The notes: generated from the letters alone by a model not told the origin. A stretch of 64,000 bases of DNA from Meiothermus hypogaeus (GCF_003574035.1 NZ_QWKY01000003.1:1-64000); one strand, 5' to 3'. Shown: positions 44,621 through 53,102, counted from the stretch's first letter. Numbers and translations are program-made.

Positions 44621-44773
44621 TCACCACTTCTTGGAGCTACGCTGTGCGATCACAATTAACAGACCACCAGCAACCACAAACAGCGCCCAGGCGGAGCTAC
44701 CCCCCAGCGCCAGAAGCACCCCAATCGCTAGACACATACCCCCCAGGAAGTTGAGCACCTGCTTCGGTTTCAT
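44621..44773 (-). CDS. 50-residue small membrane protein overlapping the hydantoinase stop
   Basis: The frame reads MKPKQVLNFLGGMCLAIGVL onward to LLIVIAQRSSKKW-stop: a basic N-terminus, two short hydrophobic segments joined by GGSSAW, and a basic tail. The ATG overlaps the hydantoinase TGA (ATGA), the same coupling seen throughout this operon, which argues it is translated. I do not recognise a family. It may be an accessory subunit of the neighbouring exporter or transporter (inference). Confidence 0.65.
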   Translation of the reverse strand: MKPKQVLNFLGGMCLAIGVLLALGGSSAWALFVVAGGLLIVIAQRSSKKW

Positions 44774-46152
44774 CAAAAGTACATGGGCTCGCGCCGCAGG
44801 AGCTTGCCCCGCCCCTTCTCCCCTACAAACTGCCCCTCGCGCACCGCGACCTTGCCCCGCACCGTGACCACACTGGGCTTGCCGTCTATCTCGAAGCCTT
44901 CAAAGCCGTTGTAATCGTTGTTCACGCTCTGGGTGGCAACCGAAATTTTGCCCCGGTATTGGGGGTCGTAAACAACCAGATCGGCATCGGACCCAACTGC
45001 AATGGTGCCCTTGCGCGGGAACAAACCAAAGAGCTTAGCCGCCCTGGTGCTGGCCGCGTCCACAAAGCGGTGGATATCGAGGTGCCCCCGGCTCACCCCA
45101 TAGGTGTAGAGCAGGTTCACCCGGTCTTCGATAGCCGGGATGCCATTGGGAATCGAAGTAAAGGCATCCTTGCCGAGCAGCTTCTGTGAAGTGTCGAAGG
45201 GGCAGTGGTCGGTGCCTACAGTATCGATAAAACCCTGAGCCAGCGCGTCCCACAGAGCTTTTTGGTTGCGCTTTTCGCGCAGGGGGGGCGACATTATGTA
45301 CTTCATGGCCTCCACCCCGCCCTGCTCGGCGTAGGTCTTGTCCAGCAGAAAGTGAGGGATGACCGACTCAATGTACAGGGGTACGCCGCGGGCCTTGGCG
45401 GCCAAAGCCGCATCGAGGGCAGGCTTACAGGAGAGGTGCACCACATAGCCAGTGGCTCCGGTGTTTTCTAGGAAAGTGGCAAACCGGTTCGTCCCCTCGG
45501 CCTCGACCGACTCAGGGCGGCTGGGCTCGTGCCACTCGGGGCCGGTCTTGCCTTCAGACAGGAGTTTTTGTTGCAACTGGCCCACCAGCTCGGCATTCTC
45601 GCAGTGGGCGGTCACGATCACCCCTAGCTCTTTGGCAAGTCGCATGGTCTGGTACATCTCGCCGTCTTCCACCCCAAAGAAGTTCTTGTAGCTCAGGAAA
45701 ATCTTGAAGCTGCTGATACCGTCGGCCACGATCTCGCGGAGCTGAGCCTCAGTCTTGGGGTCAAACTTGGTGACCGACATATGGAAGGTGTAGTCGCAGT
45801 AGCTATTCCCCTCGGCTTTGCTCTTCCACAGGTTATAGCCTTCCAGAGCGTCGTCGTTGCGGCTTGGGCAGCACATCTCAATGTAGGTGGTGGTGCCCCC
45901 CATCAGAGCCGCCTTGGAGCCCGTTTCGTGGGTGTCCTTGGCGAAGGTCGCCATGAAGGGCAGATAGATGTGAACGTGCGGGTCTATGAAGCCCGGAAAC
46001 ACATACTTGCCCCTGGCGTCAATCACCTCCGTACCGGGCGGGGCGTCCAAGTTGTTCCCAATACGCGTAATGGTCTCGCCTTCAGCGTAAATATCAGCTT
46101 TGTAGCGGCTGTCTGCGGTGATGATTTCGCCGTTTTTGATGAGCAGTCCCAT
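44773..46152 (-). CDS. hydA: Dihydropyrimidinase (D-hydantoinase)
   Basis: The 459-residue cyclic amidohydrolase opens dihydrouracil or dihydrothymine to N-carbamoyl-beta-amino acids. The binuclear zinc ligands are visible: DPHVHIYLP near 58 (HxH), the carboxylated Lys in SSFKIFLSYKNFFG near 148, VTAHCENAELV, YVVHLSCKPALDAA and VGTDHCPF near 315. The N-terminal MGLLIKNGEIITAD and the C-terminal segment are typical. It is the second enzyme of the reductive pathway, between PreAT and the carbamoylase. Confidence 0.92.
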   Translation of the reverse strand: MGLLIKNGEIITADSRYKADIYAEGETITRIGNNLDAPPGTEVIDARGKYVFPGFIDPHVHIYLPFMATFAKDTHETGSKAALMGGTTTYIEMCCPSRNDDALEGYNLWKSKAEGNSYCDYTFHMSVTKFDPKTEAQLREIVADGISSFKIFLSYKNFFGVEDGEMYQTMRLAKELGVIVTAHCENAELVGQLQQKLLSEGKTGPEWHEPSRPESVEAEGTNRFATFLENTGATGYVVHLSCKPALDAALAAKARGVPLYIESVIPHFLLDKTYAEQGGVEAMKYIMSPPLREKRNQKALWDALAQGFIDTVGTDHCPFDTSQKLLGKDAFTSIPNGIPAIEDRVNLLYTYGVSRGHLDIHRFVDAASTRAAKLFGLFPRKGTIAVGSDADLVVYDPQYRGKISVATQSVNNDYNGFEGFEIDGKPSVVTVRGKVAVREGQFVGEKGRGKLLRREPMYF

Positions 46153-46522
46153 ATCAACCCCCTTTTGTGAGTCGGTACTCTAGTCCTCGTAGTTCGTTTT
46201 CTATATAGGCGTACACAACTCTGGTATTCACTCTGATCACTTCTATATGGATCGGCGATTTCCCATACAACGAGCTTGTCTTGCGAGATGCTATTTTTTT
46301 TGCCATTTAGCAACGTGCTTATCCAAAGCCACTAAGCAGTCAAAAGATGCCAGGTCCACTGAGTCGAGGCCTCGAGGTTGATGGTCACTGGCATCAACGC
46401 CAAATAAGTTCTCCAGAGTGGAAACGGCACAGAACCGTAGGCTCCTGGGTCACCCATCCACCTGTTTCGAGGCATAGAAAGCGCTGTAAAGGTAGAAGGG
46501 GACTCGCGTCTGTAGGCATATC
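46153..46522. other. Intergenic region upstream of hydA
   Basis: This 370-bp gap divides the island into preTA and the hydA-pucR transcript. A promoter for hydA is seen at 46242-46270. The part next to preA (46320-46520) is lower in G+C than the genes and shows no gene, terminator or known repeat. Confidence 0.5.
46242..46270 (-). promoter_or_regulatory. Candidate promoter of the hydA-pucR operon
   Basis: On the minus strand TTGTAT (46265-46270), a 17-nt spacer and TATAGA (46242-46247) lie about 90 nt before the hydA ATG. Confidence 0.4.
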
Positions 46523-47908
46523 TTAGTGAATCTCAATCCCCACCTCTTCCCGGTAACGCTGCATAGCTTCCCAGTCGTTGGTCACCTCGGGGCGCTTCTC
46601 GGTGAGTTCACGCCAGGTGACGCTTGCACGGCCCGAGGGCACCTCTACCATCTCGATACAACCCTCCACCGGACAGACGTTGTGGCACAGGCGGCAACCC
46701 ACACAGTCTTCTTCGCGTACAACCGGCTGGGGGCGGGTACTCACCGCTTCGTGCTTGCCGTTGCTCCGCACGTCATAGTGGTAAGGTGGCACCACCTGGC
46801 CACTCGCGTCTACCAGATCAATGCACTGATGGGCGGTGTCGTTGCAGGCCACATAGCAAAGGTTGCACTGGATGCACTTATCGGGGTTGATGCGGGCCAC
46901 GGCGCGGAAGGAGAGGTCGAAGTCGTTGAAGTCGGAGATGCGGTGCAGGCTCTTGCCCACCACGTCATTAATGGTCTTGAAGCCCTTGGCGTCCATCCAG
47001 GCATTCAGGCCGTCCGTAAGGTCTTCGATGATGCGGAAGCCATAGTGCATCACGGCGGTGCAAACCTGCAGGCTGGTCGCACCCAGCAACAAAAACTCGG
47101 CGGCGTCCCTCCAGGTCGAGATGCCACCCATGCCCGAGATGGGCACACCCGTCTTTCGCACCACCTCGTCTACCCCCAAAGAGGAAAGCATGTTCAGGGC
47201 AATGGGCTTGACCGCCGGGCCAGCATAGCCGCCGTGGCCACCTTTGCCACCAATATTGGGGGTGATTTGGAAGTTATCCAGATCCACCCCCACGATGGAG
47301 TTGATGGTATTGATGAGCGAAAGCCCGTTGGCCCCCGCCGCCAAAGCAGCCCGTGCCGGTGGCACCACCGAGGCCACGTTGGGGGTTAACTTGACAATAA
47401 CCGGGATTTTGGCCACGTCCATTACCCAGCGGGTGATTTGCTGACAGTATTCAGGCACCTGGCCCACCGCGCTGCCCATCCCCCGCTCGCTCATGCCGTG
47501 GGGGCAGCCATAGTTGAGTTCGATGCCGTCGGCTCCAGTGTCTTCAATCTTGAGGATAATGTCCCGCCAGGCCTCGGGGGTAGACTCTACCATGGCCGAT
47601 ACAATTACCGCCCGGTCGGGCCAGTGGCGTTTGACATCGCGTATTTCCTTCAGGTTGACCTCGAGCGGCCGGTCGGAAATCAGCTCCACGTTGTTGATGG
47701 CCAGCATCTTCTGGCCCCCGTAGTGCCATGCTCCGTAGCGGTTCGAGACATTCAACACCGGCGCCCCAATGGTCTTCCAGACCGCTCCGCCCCAGCCGTG
47801 CTCAAAGGCCCGGTGGATCTGTGCACCCGAGTTGGTGGGGGGTGCTGAGGCCAGCCAGAAGGGGTTGGGGGACTTGATGCCGGCAAAGTTGATGCTAAGG
47901 TCGGCCAT
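46523..47908 (-). CDS. preA: NAD-dependent dihydropyrimidine dehydrogenase subunit PreA
   Basis: This 461-residue subunit reduces uracil and thymine. An N-terminal dihydroorotate-dehydrogenase-like FMN barrel (LSINFAGIKSPNPFWLASAPPTNSG; ELNYGCPHGMSERGMGSAVGQ with the active-site loop; PISGMGGISTWRDAAEFLLLGA for FMN phosphate) is followed by two ferredoxin-type clusters, CIQCNLCYVACND and CVGCRLCHNVCPVEGC. Electrons arrive from PreT. The stretch KLTPN near 177 matches FMN-contacting residues of the family. Confidence 0.92.
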   Translation of the reverse strand: MADLSINFAGIKSPNPFWLASAPPTNSGAQIHRAFEHGWGGAVWKTIGAPVLNVSNRYGAWHYGGQKMLAINNVELISDRPLEVNLKEIRDVKRHWPDRAVIVSAMVESTPEAWRDIILKIEDTGADGIELNYGCPHGMSERGMGSAVGQVPEYCQQITRWVMDVAKIPVIVKLTPNVASVVPPARAALAAGANGLSLINTINSIVGVDLDNFQITPNIGGKGGHGGYAGPAVKPIALNMLSSLGVDEVVRKTGVPISGMGGISTWRDAAEFLLLGATSLQVCTAVMHYGFRIIEDLTDGLNAWMDAKGFKTINDVVGKSLHRISDFNDFDLSFRAVARINPDKCIQCNLCYVACNDTAHQCIDLVDASGQVVPPYHYDVRSNGKHEAVSTRPQPVVREEDCVGCRLCHNVCPVEGCIEMVEVPSGRASVTWRELTEKRPEVTNDWEAMQRYREEVGIEIH

Positions 47909-47950
47909 TAACTGCTCCTTTCATTGGGGTTGAAAGCGAAAACTCACCTT

Positions 47951-47968
47951 ACGAAAAGGCCTTTTCGT
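47951..47968. other. 18-bp perfect palindrome between preT and preA
   Basis: ACGAAAAGGCCTTTTCGT lies 6 nt beyond the preT stop in the 65-bp gap before preA. With no loop it is more likely a protein-binding site or a weak RNA hairpin than a terminator; no T-tract follows. Confidence 0.5.
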
Positions 47969-47973
47969 CCAAA

Positions 47974-49305
47974 TCAATCATCGGCTGCTGCGCCCATCCC
48001 AGCCATCAGGTTGCGGTGAATCGCAAACGCCGCAAGTTTGCCGTCCTGCACTGCCATCACGGTAGAGGCTGAGCCCTTGGCCCGGATGCAGTCTCCACCG
48101 GCGTAAACGCCGGGCAGGCTGGTCTGGTAATCCTGGTTGACCTTGATGAAGCCCTTGTCGGTCTCGAGGCCCAGCAGCCTAGCCACCGCTGGTTTCTCCT
48201 GCCCGATGGCCTTCACCACCTGATCGCAGGGCAACACGAACTCCGACCCAGGCACGGGCTCGGGGGCGGGCCGACCCGAGGCGTCGGGGGCCCCCAGGGC
48301 CATCCGCACGCACTTCAGGCCCACCACCTGGCCGTTTTCCACCAGCACCTCCACGGGCTGGGTCAGGAAGCGGAACTCCACCCCTTCGTTTTTCACAAAG
48401 CTGTACTCGAAATCATAGGCCGTCATCTCGCGCTCGGTACGGCGGTAGACCATCGTGACCCGCTCGGCCCCCAGGCGCTTGGCAATGGTAGCGCAGTCCA
48501 CGGCGGTATTACCCGCCCCAATCACCACCACCTGATGCCCTACCTTGAGGCTTCCAGGATTCATCTTGGAGGTCTCGATGTACTGCAGGCCGTCCAGGAT
48601 GTACTCCTCACCGGGAATTCCCATCCTGGGCACGGCCCCCAGGCCCACGCTGAGGAACACCGCATCAAAGCCCTGCTTTACCTCATCCCAGGAAAGGTTT
48701 CGGCCCAGCTCCATCTGAGTCTTGATCTCCACGCCCAGCCGCCGCACCATATCGGCCTCGGCCTGGGCCACCTCTACAGGCTCACGCAGTACGATGATGC
48801 CGTAGGTTGAGAGCCCGTTGGGAAGTTCGCGCTTCTCGAAAACCGTGACACTGTGTCCTAGCTTGGCCAGCTCGCCGGCGCAGGTCAGGCCCGCGGGCCC
48901 CGCCCCGATCACCGCAACCTTCTTGCCCGTGGGGGGGCCTGGCTTGAACACGTCAATCCCGCGCTCGTACACGTAATCGGTTGCGTAGCGCTGCAAGCGC
49001 CCAATGGCGATGGGTTTGTGCTCAGCCCCGAGCACACAGGCCCCCTCACACAACTCCTGCACGGGGCAGACCCGTGCGCAGGTGGCCCCCATAAGGTTGG
49101 ACTCCAGAATCGTGCGGGCCGAACCCACCACGTTGCCGGTCGCAATTTTTTTGATGAACTTGGGAATGTCAATGTGGGTGGGACAGGCATGGGTGCAGGG
49201 CGCGTCGTAGCAGTAGAGGCAGCGGTTGGCTTCGACCAGCGCCTCGTGGTCGGTCAGGGGCGGGTAGTATTCAGATAGCACTTCCTCTGGCTTAATGATC
49301 TGCAC
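47974..49305 (-). CDS. preT: NAD-dependent dihydropyrimidine dehydrogenase subunit PreT
   Basis: The 443-residue flavoprotein resembles the glutamate synthase small subunit. N-terminal cysteines for two 4Fe-4S clusters (CLYCYDAPCTHACPTHIDIP; GATCARVCPVQELCEGACV) precede an FAD domain (VAVIGAGPAGLTCAGELAKLGHSVTVFE) and an NAD domain (VVVIGAGNTAVDCATIAKRLGAERVTMVYRR). It passes electrons from NADH to PreA. I chose the GTG at 49305 because GGAGGAAGC directly precedes it; a longer frame to 49398 has no site. Confidence 0.92.
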   Translation of the reverse strand: MQIIKPEEVLSEYYPPLTDHEALVEANRCLYCYDAPCTHACPTHIDIPKFIKKIATGNVVGSARTILESNLMGATCARVCPVQELCEGACVLGAEHKPIAIGRLQRYATDYVYERGIDVFKPGPPTGKKVAVIGAGPAGLTCAGELAKLGHSVTVFEKRELPNGLSTYGIIVLREPVEVAQAEADMVRRLGVEIKTQMELGRNLSWDEVKQGFDAVFLSVGLGAVPRMGIPGEEYILDGLQYIETSKMNPGSLKVGHQVVVIGAGNTAVDCATIAKRLGAERVTMVYRRTEREMTAYDFEYSFVKNEGVEFRFLTQPVEVLVENGQVVGLKCVRMALGAPDASGRPAPEPVPGSEFVLPCDQVVKAIGQEKPAVARLLGLETDKGFIKVNQDYQTSLPGVYAGGDCIRAKGSASTVMAVQDGKLAAFAIHRNLMAGMGAAADD

Positions 49306-49424
49306 GCTTCCTCCTTTATTTGGACTGGTGTCTTCTCTCCACACAAAAGAACAAAAACCCTCTCGGTGATTGATCACTAAGACGGTTCGTGCCCTCACGG
49401 GAGCCGATTTAACCCAGTTGATTT

Positions 49425-49465
49425 GTTCTAACAGGAATATACGAGCCAGGTTAGAACGTTGTCAA
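49425..49465 (-). promoter_or_regulatory. preTA promoter with overlapping 8-bp inverted repeat operator
   Basis: On the minus strand TTGACA (49460-49465), an 18-nt spacer and TATATT (49436-49441) form the best -35/-10 pair in the window. GTTCTAAC (49425-49432) and GTTAGAAC (49450-49457) are perfect inverted arms 17 nt apart, one in the spacer and one just past the -10 box. A repressor bound there would block polymerase. The regulator is unknown; the PucR protein is a candidate. Confidence 0.6.
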
Positions 49466-49585
49466 GCACACCTCTCCTGGTACGTGGCCCGGCTAAATGC
49501 AATACCGCGAATGTGTTTCTAAAATAAGCCTTGCTCGATGTTTACAGATTGTGTAAATAGTTAAACAAACCTACCCGATTATGTC

Positions 49586-49614
49586 TTGACTTAACTAAAC
49601 TTATGTTATATACA
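49586..49614 (+). promoter_or_regulatory. Leaderless promoter of the 40-residue ORF
   Basis: TTGACT (49586-49591), a 17-nt spacer and TATACA (49609-49614) place the start of transcription at the ATG at 49621, 6 nt further on. Confidence 0.5.
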
Positions 49615-49620
49615 TATTCT

Positions 49621-49743
49621 ATGGCACTAAAACGAACCACGCCCAATAAAAAAGCCGCCAGCGACTTGCTGATGGATATTGCCACCGGCGCGATTGCGGC
49701 CCTGTTGCTGGTGATTTTTGCCCTACTGGTACCCACCATCTGA
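49621..49743 (+). CDS. 40-residue single-helix membrane protein
   Basis: The short frame has a basic hydrophilic start (MALKRTTPNKKAASDLL) and one transmembrane helix (IATGAIAALLLVIFALLVPTI) ending at the C-terminus. It has no ribosome site, but a well-placed promoter makes a leaderless message likely. I do not recognise the family; small subunits of membrane complexes in Thermaceae have similar size. Confidence 0.6.
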   Translation: MALKRTTPNKKAASDLLMDIATGAIAALLLVIFALLVPTI

Positions 49744-49811
49744 GCCCGCATGCAGATGTCATCTCGAAAGCAGATTGACTGTTTGGCCCCGCATCAAAGT
49801 TCATCATGCCG

Positions 49812-49817
49812 TAGAAT
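49812..49817 (+). promoter_or_regulatory. Leaderless -10 box of the 71-residue ORF
   Basis: TAGAAT ends 6 nt before the GTG at 49824. No good -35 box is found at the standard distance. Confidence 0.35.
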
Positions 49818-49823
49818 TTTTAT

Positions 49824-50039
49824 GTGTACGAGACCTTGGAAGGCTCTGTTTTGCAAGCTCAGATCGCCAGCATTCATGGAGCGGTTTTCTACGATGTGGT
49901 GTTGCAAGCGGGCGACACTGTCCGTCGGTTACGCTTTCAGGACACGTTTTTGAACCCCGCTCCTGAGCCGGGCGAGTATCTTAAAATTGAACTCATTTTG
50001 GGGAACGTGAGCAACGTGCAGCGAATCCCGGCTCCATGA
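49824..50039 (+). CDS. Hypothetical protein, 71 residues
   Basis: The protein begins MYETLEGSVLQAQIASIHGA. It has an alternating pattern suggestive of a small beta-barrel (VLQAGDTVRRLRFQDTFLNPAPEPGEYLKIELILGNVSNVQRI) and no membrane segment. I do not recognise it. Codon use looks like that of the neighbours, and a -10 box lies 6 nt before the GTG. It lies directly before the lon promoter region, on the same strand. Confidence 0.55.
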   Translation: MYETLEGSVLQAQIASIHGAVFYDVVLQAGDTVRRLRFQDTFLNPAPEPGEYLKIELILGNVSNVQRIPAP

Positions 50040-50083
50040 CGGTCTGTCGGGATGGTCAAGCGTGGTTTAGTTTCGAGAGTCTG

Positions 50084-50115
50084 TTAGACAAAATCTTGAG
50101 CAAGGTATACTCAAG
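50084..50115 (+). promoter_or_regulatory. lon promoter with HspR-type HAIR operator
   Basis: TTAGAC (50084-50089), a 16-nt spacer and TATACT (50106-50111) form the promoter. Over it lies CTTGAGC-N7-ACTCAAG (50095-50115), which differs at one position from the HAIR consensus CTTGAGT-N7-ACTCAAG bound by the heat-shock repressor HspR. The operator covers the -10 box. HspR control of lon is known in Streptomyces. Confidence 0.75.
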
Positions 50116-50239
50116 TAGCCTAAGTGTAAGATTTGACCCTATCCATGTCCCACCACCTTATAAAATCAAGAATATATATCGCTCCCATCCCGCCGAGAGA
50201 GCGACGAACCCCAGGCGGAACTCAGGAGATAGATACCTT

Positions 50240-52624
50240 ATGCGCTTAGAACTGCCGGTCATTCCACTGCGAAATACCGTGATTTTGCCGCATACCACCA
50301 CCCCGGTGGATGTGGGCCGTGCCAAAAGCAAGCGTGCGGTCGAAGAAGCAATGGGTGCCGACCGGCTCATCTTCCTGGTCGCACAGCGTGACCCGGAAGT
50401 GGACGATCCCACCCAGGATGACCTGTATGAATGGGGGGTGCAGGCCGTGGTGAAGCAAGCCATGCGTCTGCCCGATGGTACTTTGCAGGTCATGGTCGAG
50501 GCCCGCGCCAGAGCCAAAGTCACAGAATACATCGCGGGGCCGTTCCTGCGGGCCCGGGGCGAAGTTTACTCCGAGGTTTTCCCCGCCGACGAGACCGTGA
50601 CCCGTGTGTTGGTAGAAGAACTCAAGGACGCTTTCGATAAATATGTGACCAACCACAAGTCGCTAAGGCTCGATCGCTATCAACTCGAGGCCGTGAAGGG
50701 CACCACCGACCCGGCCATGCTGGCCGATACCATCACCTACCACTCGACCTGGACGGTGGCCGAGAAGCAGGAGATTCTCGAGCTAACCGACATAGAAGCC
50801 CGGCTCAAGAAAGTGCTGGAATTCCTTAGTCGGGATCTGGAGCGCTTTGAGCTTGACAAGAAGGTTGCTCAGCGGGTCAAGGAGCAGATGGACACCAACC
50901 AGCGCGAGTACTACCTACGCGAGCAGATGAAAGCCATCCAGAAAGAACTGGGTGGTGGCGAAGACGGGCTGAGTGACCTGGACGCGCTGCGTAAAAAAAT
51001 TGAAGAAGTAGGAATGCCCGAGGCGGTCAAGACCAAAGCCCTCAAAGAGCTTGACCGACTGGAGCGCATGCAGCAGGGCAGCCCCGAGGCCACTGTGGCC
51101 CGCACCTACCTGGACTGGCTGACCGACGTACCCTGGACCAAAGCCGACCCCGAGGTGCTGGACATTGCCCACACCCGCCAGATTCTCGACGAGGATCACT
51201 TCGGCCTTAAGGATGTCAAGGAGCGCATCCTGGAATACCTGGCAGTGCGGCAAATGACAGCCCACCTGGACGTGCGCAACAAGGCCCCCATCCTGGTACT
51301 GGTTGGGCCGCCGGGGGTCGGCAAGACCTCGCTGGGGCGCAGCATCGCCCGGAGCATGAACCGCAAGTTCCATCGCATCTCGCTGGGTGGGGTGCGCGAC
51401 GAAGCCGAAATCCGGGGGCACCGCCGCACCTACATTGGGGCCATGCCGGGCAAACTCATCCACGCCATGAAGCAGGTGGGGGTGGTCAACCCGGTGATTC
51501 TGCTGGACGAAATTGACAAGATGAGCTCCGACTGGCGCGGCGACCCGGCCAGCGCCATGCTGGAAGTGCTCGACCCCGAGCAGAACAACACCTTTACCGA
51601 CCACTACCTGGACGTGCCCTACGATCTTTCCAAGGTCTTCTTTATCACCACCGCCAACACCCTGCAAACCATCCCTCGGCCCCTGCTGGATCGGATGGAG
51701 ATTATCGAGATTCCGGGCTACACCAACCTCGAGAAAGCCTCCATCGCCCGCCAATACCTCTGGCCCAAACAGGTCAAGGAAGCCGGTATGGAAGGCAAGA
51801 TTGAAGTGACCGATGCCGCCATTATGCGGGTGATTAACGAATACACCCGCGAGGCAGGGGTGCGGGGCCTCGAGCGTGAGATGGGCAAGATTGCCCGCAA
51901 AGGAGCTAAGTTCTGGCTCGAGGGCAACTGGGAAGGCGTGCGCACGGTGGACGCGCCCGACGTGCCCACTTACCTGGGCATCCCCCGTTTCCGCCTCGAC
52001 AAGGCCGAGACCGAGCCCCAGGTCGGCACCGCCCAGGGCCTGGCCTGGACGCCGGTGGGCGGCACCCTGCTCACCATTGAGGTGGCTGCGGTTCCCGGCA
52101 CCGGCAAACTCTCGCTGACCGGCCAACTGGGCGAGGTCATGAAGGAGTCGGCCCAGGCAGCCCTCACCTACCTTCGGGCGCACACCCAGACTTACGGCCT
52201 GCCCGAGGACTTTCACAACAAGGTAGATCTGCACGTTCACGTTCCCGATGGCGCTACCCCCAAGGATGGTCCCAGCGCCGGCATCACCATGACCACCGCC
52301 ATCGCCAGCGCCCTCAGCCGTCGCCCGGCCCGCATGGACATCGCCATGACCGGCGAGGTCAGCCTGCGCGGCAAGGTAATGCCCATTGGTGGGGTGAAGG
52401 AAAAACTGCTGGCAGCCCACCAGGCCGGCATCCACAAGATCGTGCTACCCAAGGACAATGAACCCCAGCTCGAGGATCTGCCCAAGGAAGTGCTGGAAGG
52501 GCTGGACATCAAGCTGGTAGATGACGTGAGTCAGGTGCTGGAGTATCTGCTGCTGCCCGAGCCTGCCATGCCCCCTGTGGTGCAACCCGGCGACAACCGC
52601 CAGCAGCCCGGCGCCGGCGCGTAG
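50240..52624 (+). CDS. lon: ATP-dependent Lon protease
   Basis: The 794-residue protein degrades misfolded and regulatory proteins in the cytoplasm. It has an N-terminal LAN domain ([23 protein letters not shown]), a coiled region, an AAA+ module with Walker [10 protein letters not shown] (about 356-364), Walker [10 protein letters not shown], and a protease domain with catalytic Ser679 in PKDGPSAG and Lys722 in GGVKEKLL. The ATG at 50240 follows AGGAG; the frame open to 50036 crosses the promoter. A 5' leader of about 120 nt precedes it. Confidence 0.96.
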   Translation: MRLELPVIPLRNTVILPHTTTPVDVGRAKSKRAVEEAMGADRLIFLVAQRDPEVDDPTQDDLYEWGVQAVVKQAMRLPDGTLQVMVEARARAKVTEYIAGPFLRARGEVYSEVFPADETVTRVLVEELKDAFDKYVTNHKSLRLDRYQLEAVKGTTDPAMLADTITYHSTWTVAEKQEILELTDIEARLKKVLEFLSRDLERFELDKKVAQRVKEQMDTNQREYYLREQMKAIQKELGGGEDGLSDLDALRKKIEEVGMPEAVKTKALKELDRLERMQQGSPEATVARTYLDWLTDVPWTKADPEVLDIAHTRQILDEDHFGLKDVKERILEYLAVRQMTAHLDVRNKAPILVLVGPPGVGKTSLGRSIARSMNRKFHRISLGGVRDEAEIRGHRRTYIGAMPGKLIHAMKQVGVVNPVILLDEIDKMSSDWRGDPASAMLEVLDPEQNNTFTDHYLDVPYDLSKVFFITTANTLQTIPRPLLDRMEIIEIPGYTNLEKASIARQYLWPKQVKEAGMEGKIEVTDAAIMRVINEYTREAGVRGLEREMGKIARKGAKFWLEGNWEGVRTVDAPDVPTYLGIPRFRLDKAETEPQVGTAQGLAWTPVGGTLLTIEVAAVPGTGKLSLTGQLGEVMKESAQAALTYLRAHTQTYGLPEDFHNKVDLHVHVPDGATPKDGPSAGITMTTAIASALSRRPARMDIAMTGEVSLRGKVMPIGGVKEKLLAAHQAGIHKIVLPKDNEPQLEDLPKEVLEGLDIKLVDDVSQVLEYLLLPEPAMPPVVQPGDNRQQPGAGA

Positions 52625-52655
52625 CTCCCCGACCTCGAACAAATCAACCCCCCAG

Positions 52656-52675
52656 GCCCCCACTACGGGGGCTTT
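52656..52675 (+). terminator. Candidate terminator after lon
   Basis: GCCCCC (52656-52661), loop ACTAC and GGGGGC (52667-52672) are followed by only TTT, 32 nt past the lon stop. The stem is strong but the T-tract weak. Confidence 0.5.
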
Positions 52676-52694
52676 CCCATTCAAGCTCCTTATC

Positions 52695-52880
52695 GCGCCC
52701 TTCACAGACGTTACCGCCCGCGAAAACAAGAATGCGTCTGCGCCCAGACGCATGTTACGCACCCAAGCGTGGGCCGGGCTCGGCCCACGAGTGCTTGAGT
52801 TTCGATGTTCCGGGCGGCAACTGTTCTGTCTAAGACAAAGAACTTCTAACCCTGGGGGGCTCGATCTTTGTGAAGAGCGC
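52695..52880 (+). repeat. AB palindromic repeat, copy 4, uninterrupted
   Basis: The 186-bp element runs from GCGCCCTTCACA to TGTGAAGAGCGC, its inverted ends. Half A contains a perfect hairpin, ATGCGTCTG/CAGACGCAT, near 52733-52754. Half B contains GTGGGCCGGGCTCGGCCCAC (52769-52788). The A/B junction catgTTAcgcaccc is the empty version of the site occupied in copy 1. It is followed after 4 nt by a TACC element. Confidence 0.85.
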
Positions 52881-52884
52881 TCTA

Positions 52885-53080
52885 TACCGGATTCAAAAAG
52901 ACAATCTCTGGGGTGTTCGGTTTTGTAAAGTGTCTATTTGAATCCTGGAGCACACCCCTCCCTATCAGTTGGCGAAGAAAGCGTCTCCCATTCCAAGGGG
53001 CGGTATCGCCCTCCACTACGCGGATAACTTCGATCGGGTTGATTCGCTACCGTTCGGCAACAAATCAACCCAATCTGGCA
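52885..53080 (-). mobile_element. TACC element, copy 5, full length, with inverted core
   Basis: The 196-bp element in reverse orientation runs from TACCGGATTC to CAATCTGGCA. It carries one 38-bp module (about 52994-53031) and a hairpin with several mismatches. The 27-bp core between the 15-bp inner repeats is flipped compared with copies 2, 3 and 4. TAA follows on the right, but CTA precedes it, so the target duplication is not visible. Confidence 0.8.
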
Positions 53081-53102
53081 TAAAGATTTCTAGCAGTCCC
53101 AA

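Larger units (their letters stand above)
49306..49620. other. Divergent regulatory region between preT and the 40-residue ORF
   Basis: This 315-bp gap holds the preT promoter with its inverted repeat (49425-49465) and, on the other strand, the promoter at 49586-49614. The stretch is A+T-rich compared with its surroundings. No gene is seen. Confidence 0.6.

Noticed and set aside
47951-47968. Intrinsic terminator between preT and preA
   Set aside because: The 18-bp palindrome has no loop and no T-tract, and preA follows closely on the same strand.
50915-52435. 506-codon frame antisense to lon
   Set aside because: Lon is unmistakable on the other strand with intact motifs. The antisense frame has low-complexity Gly/His/Val composition.
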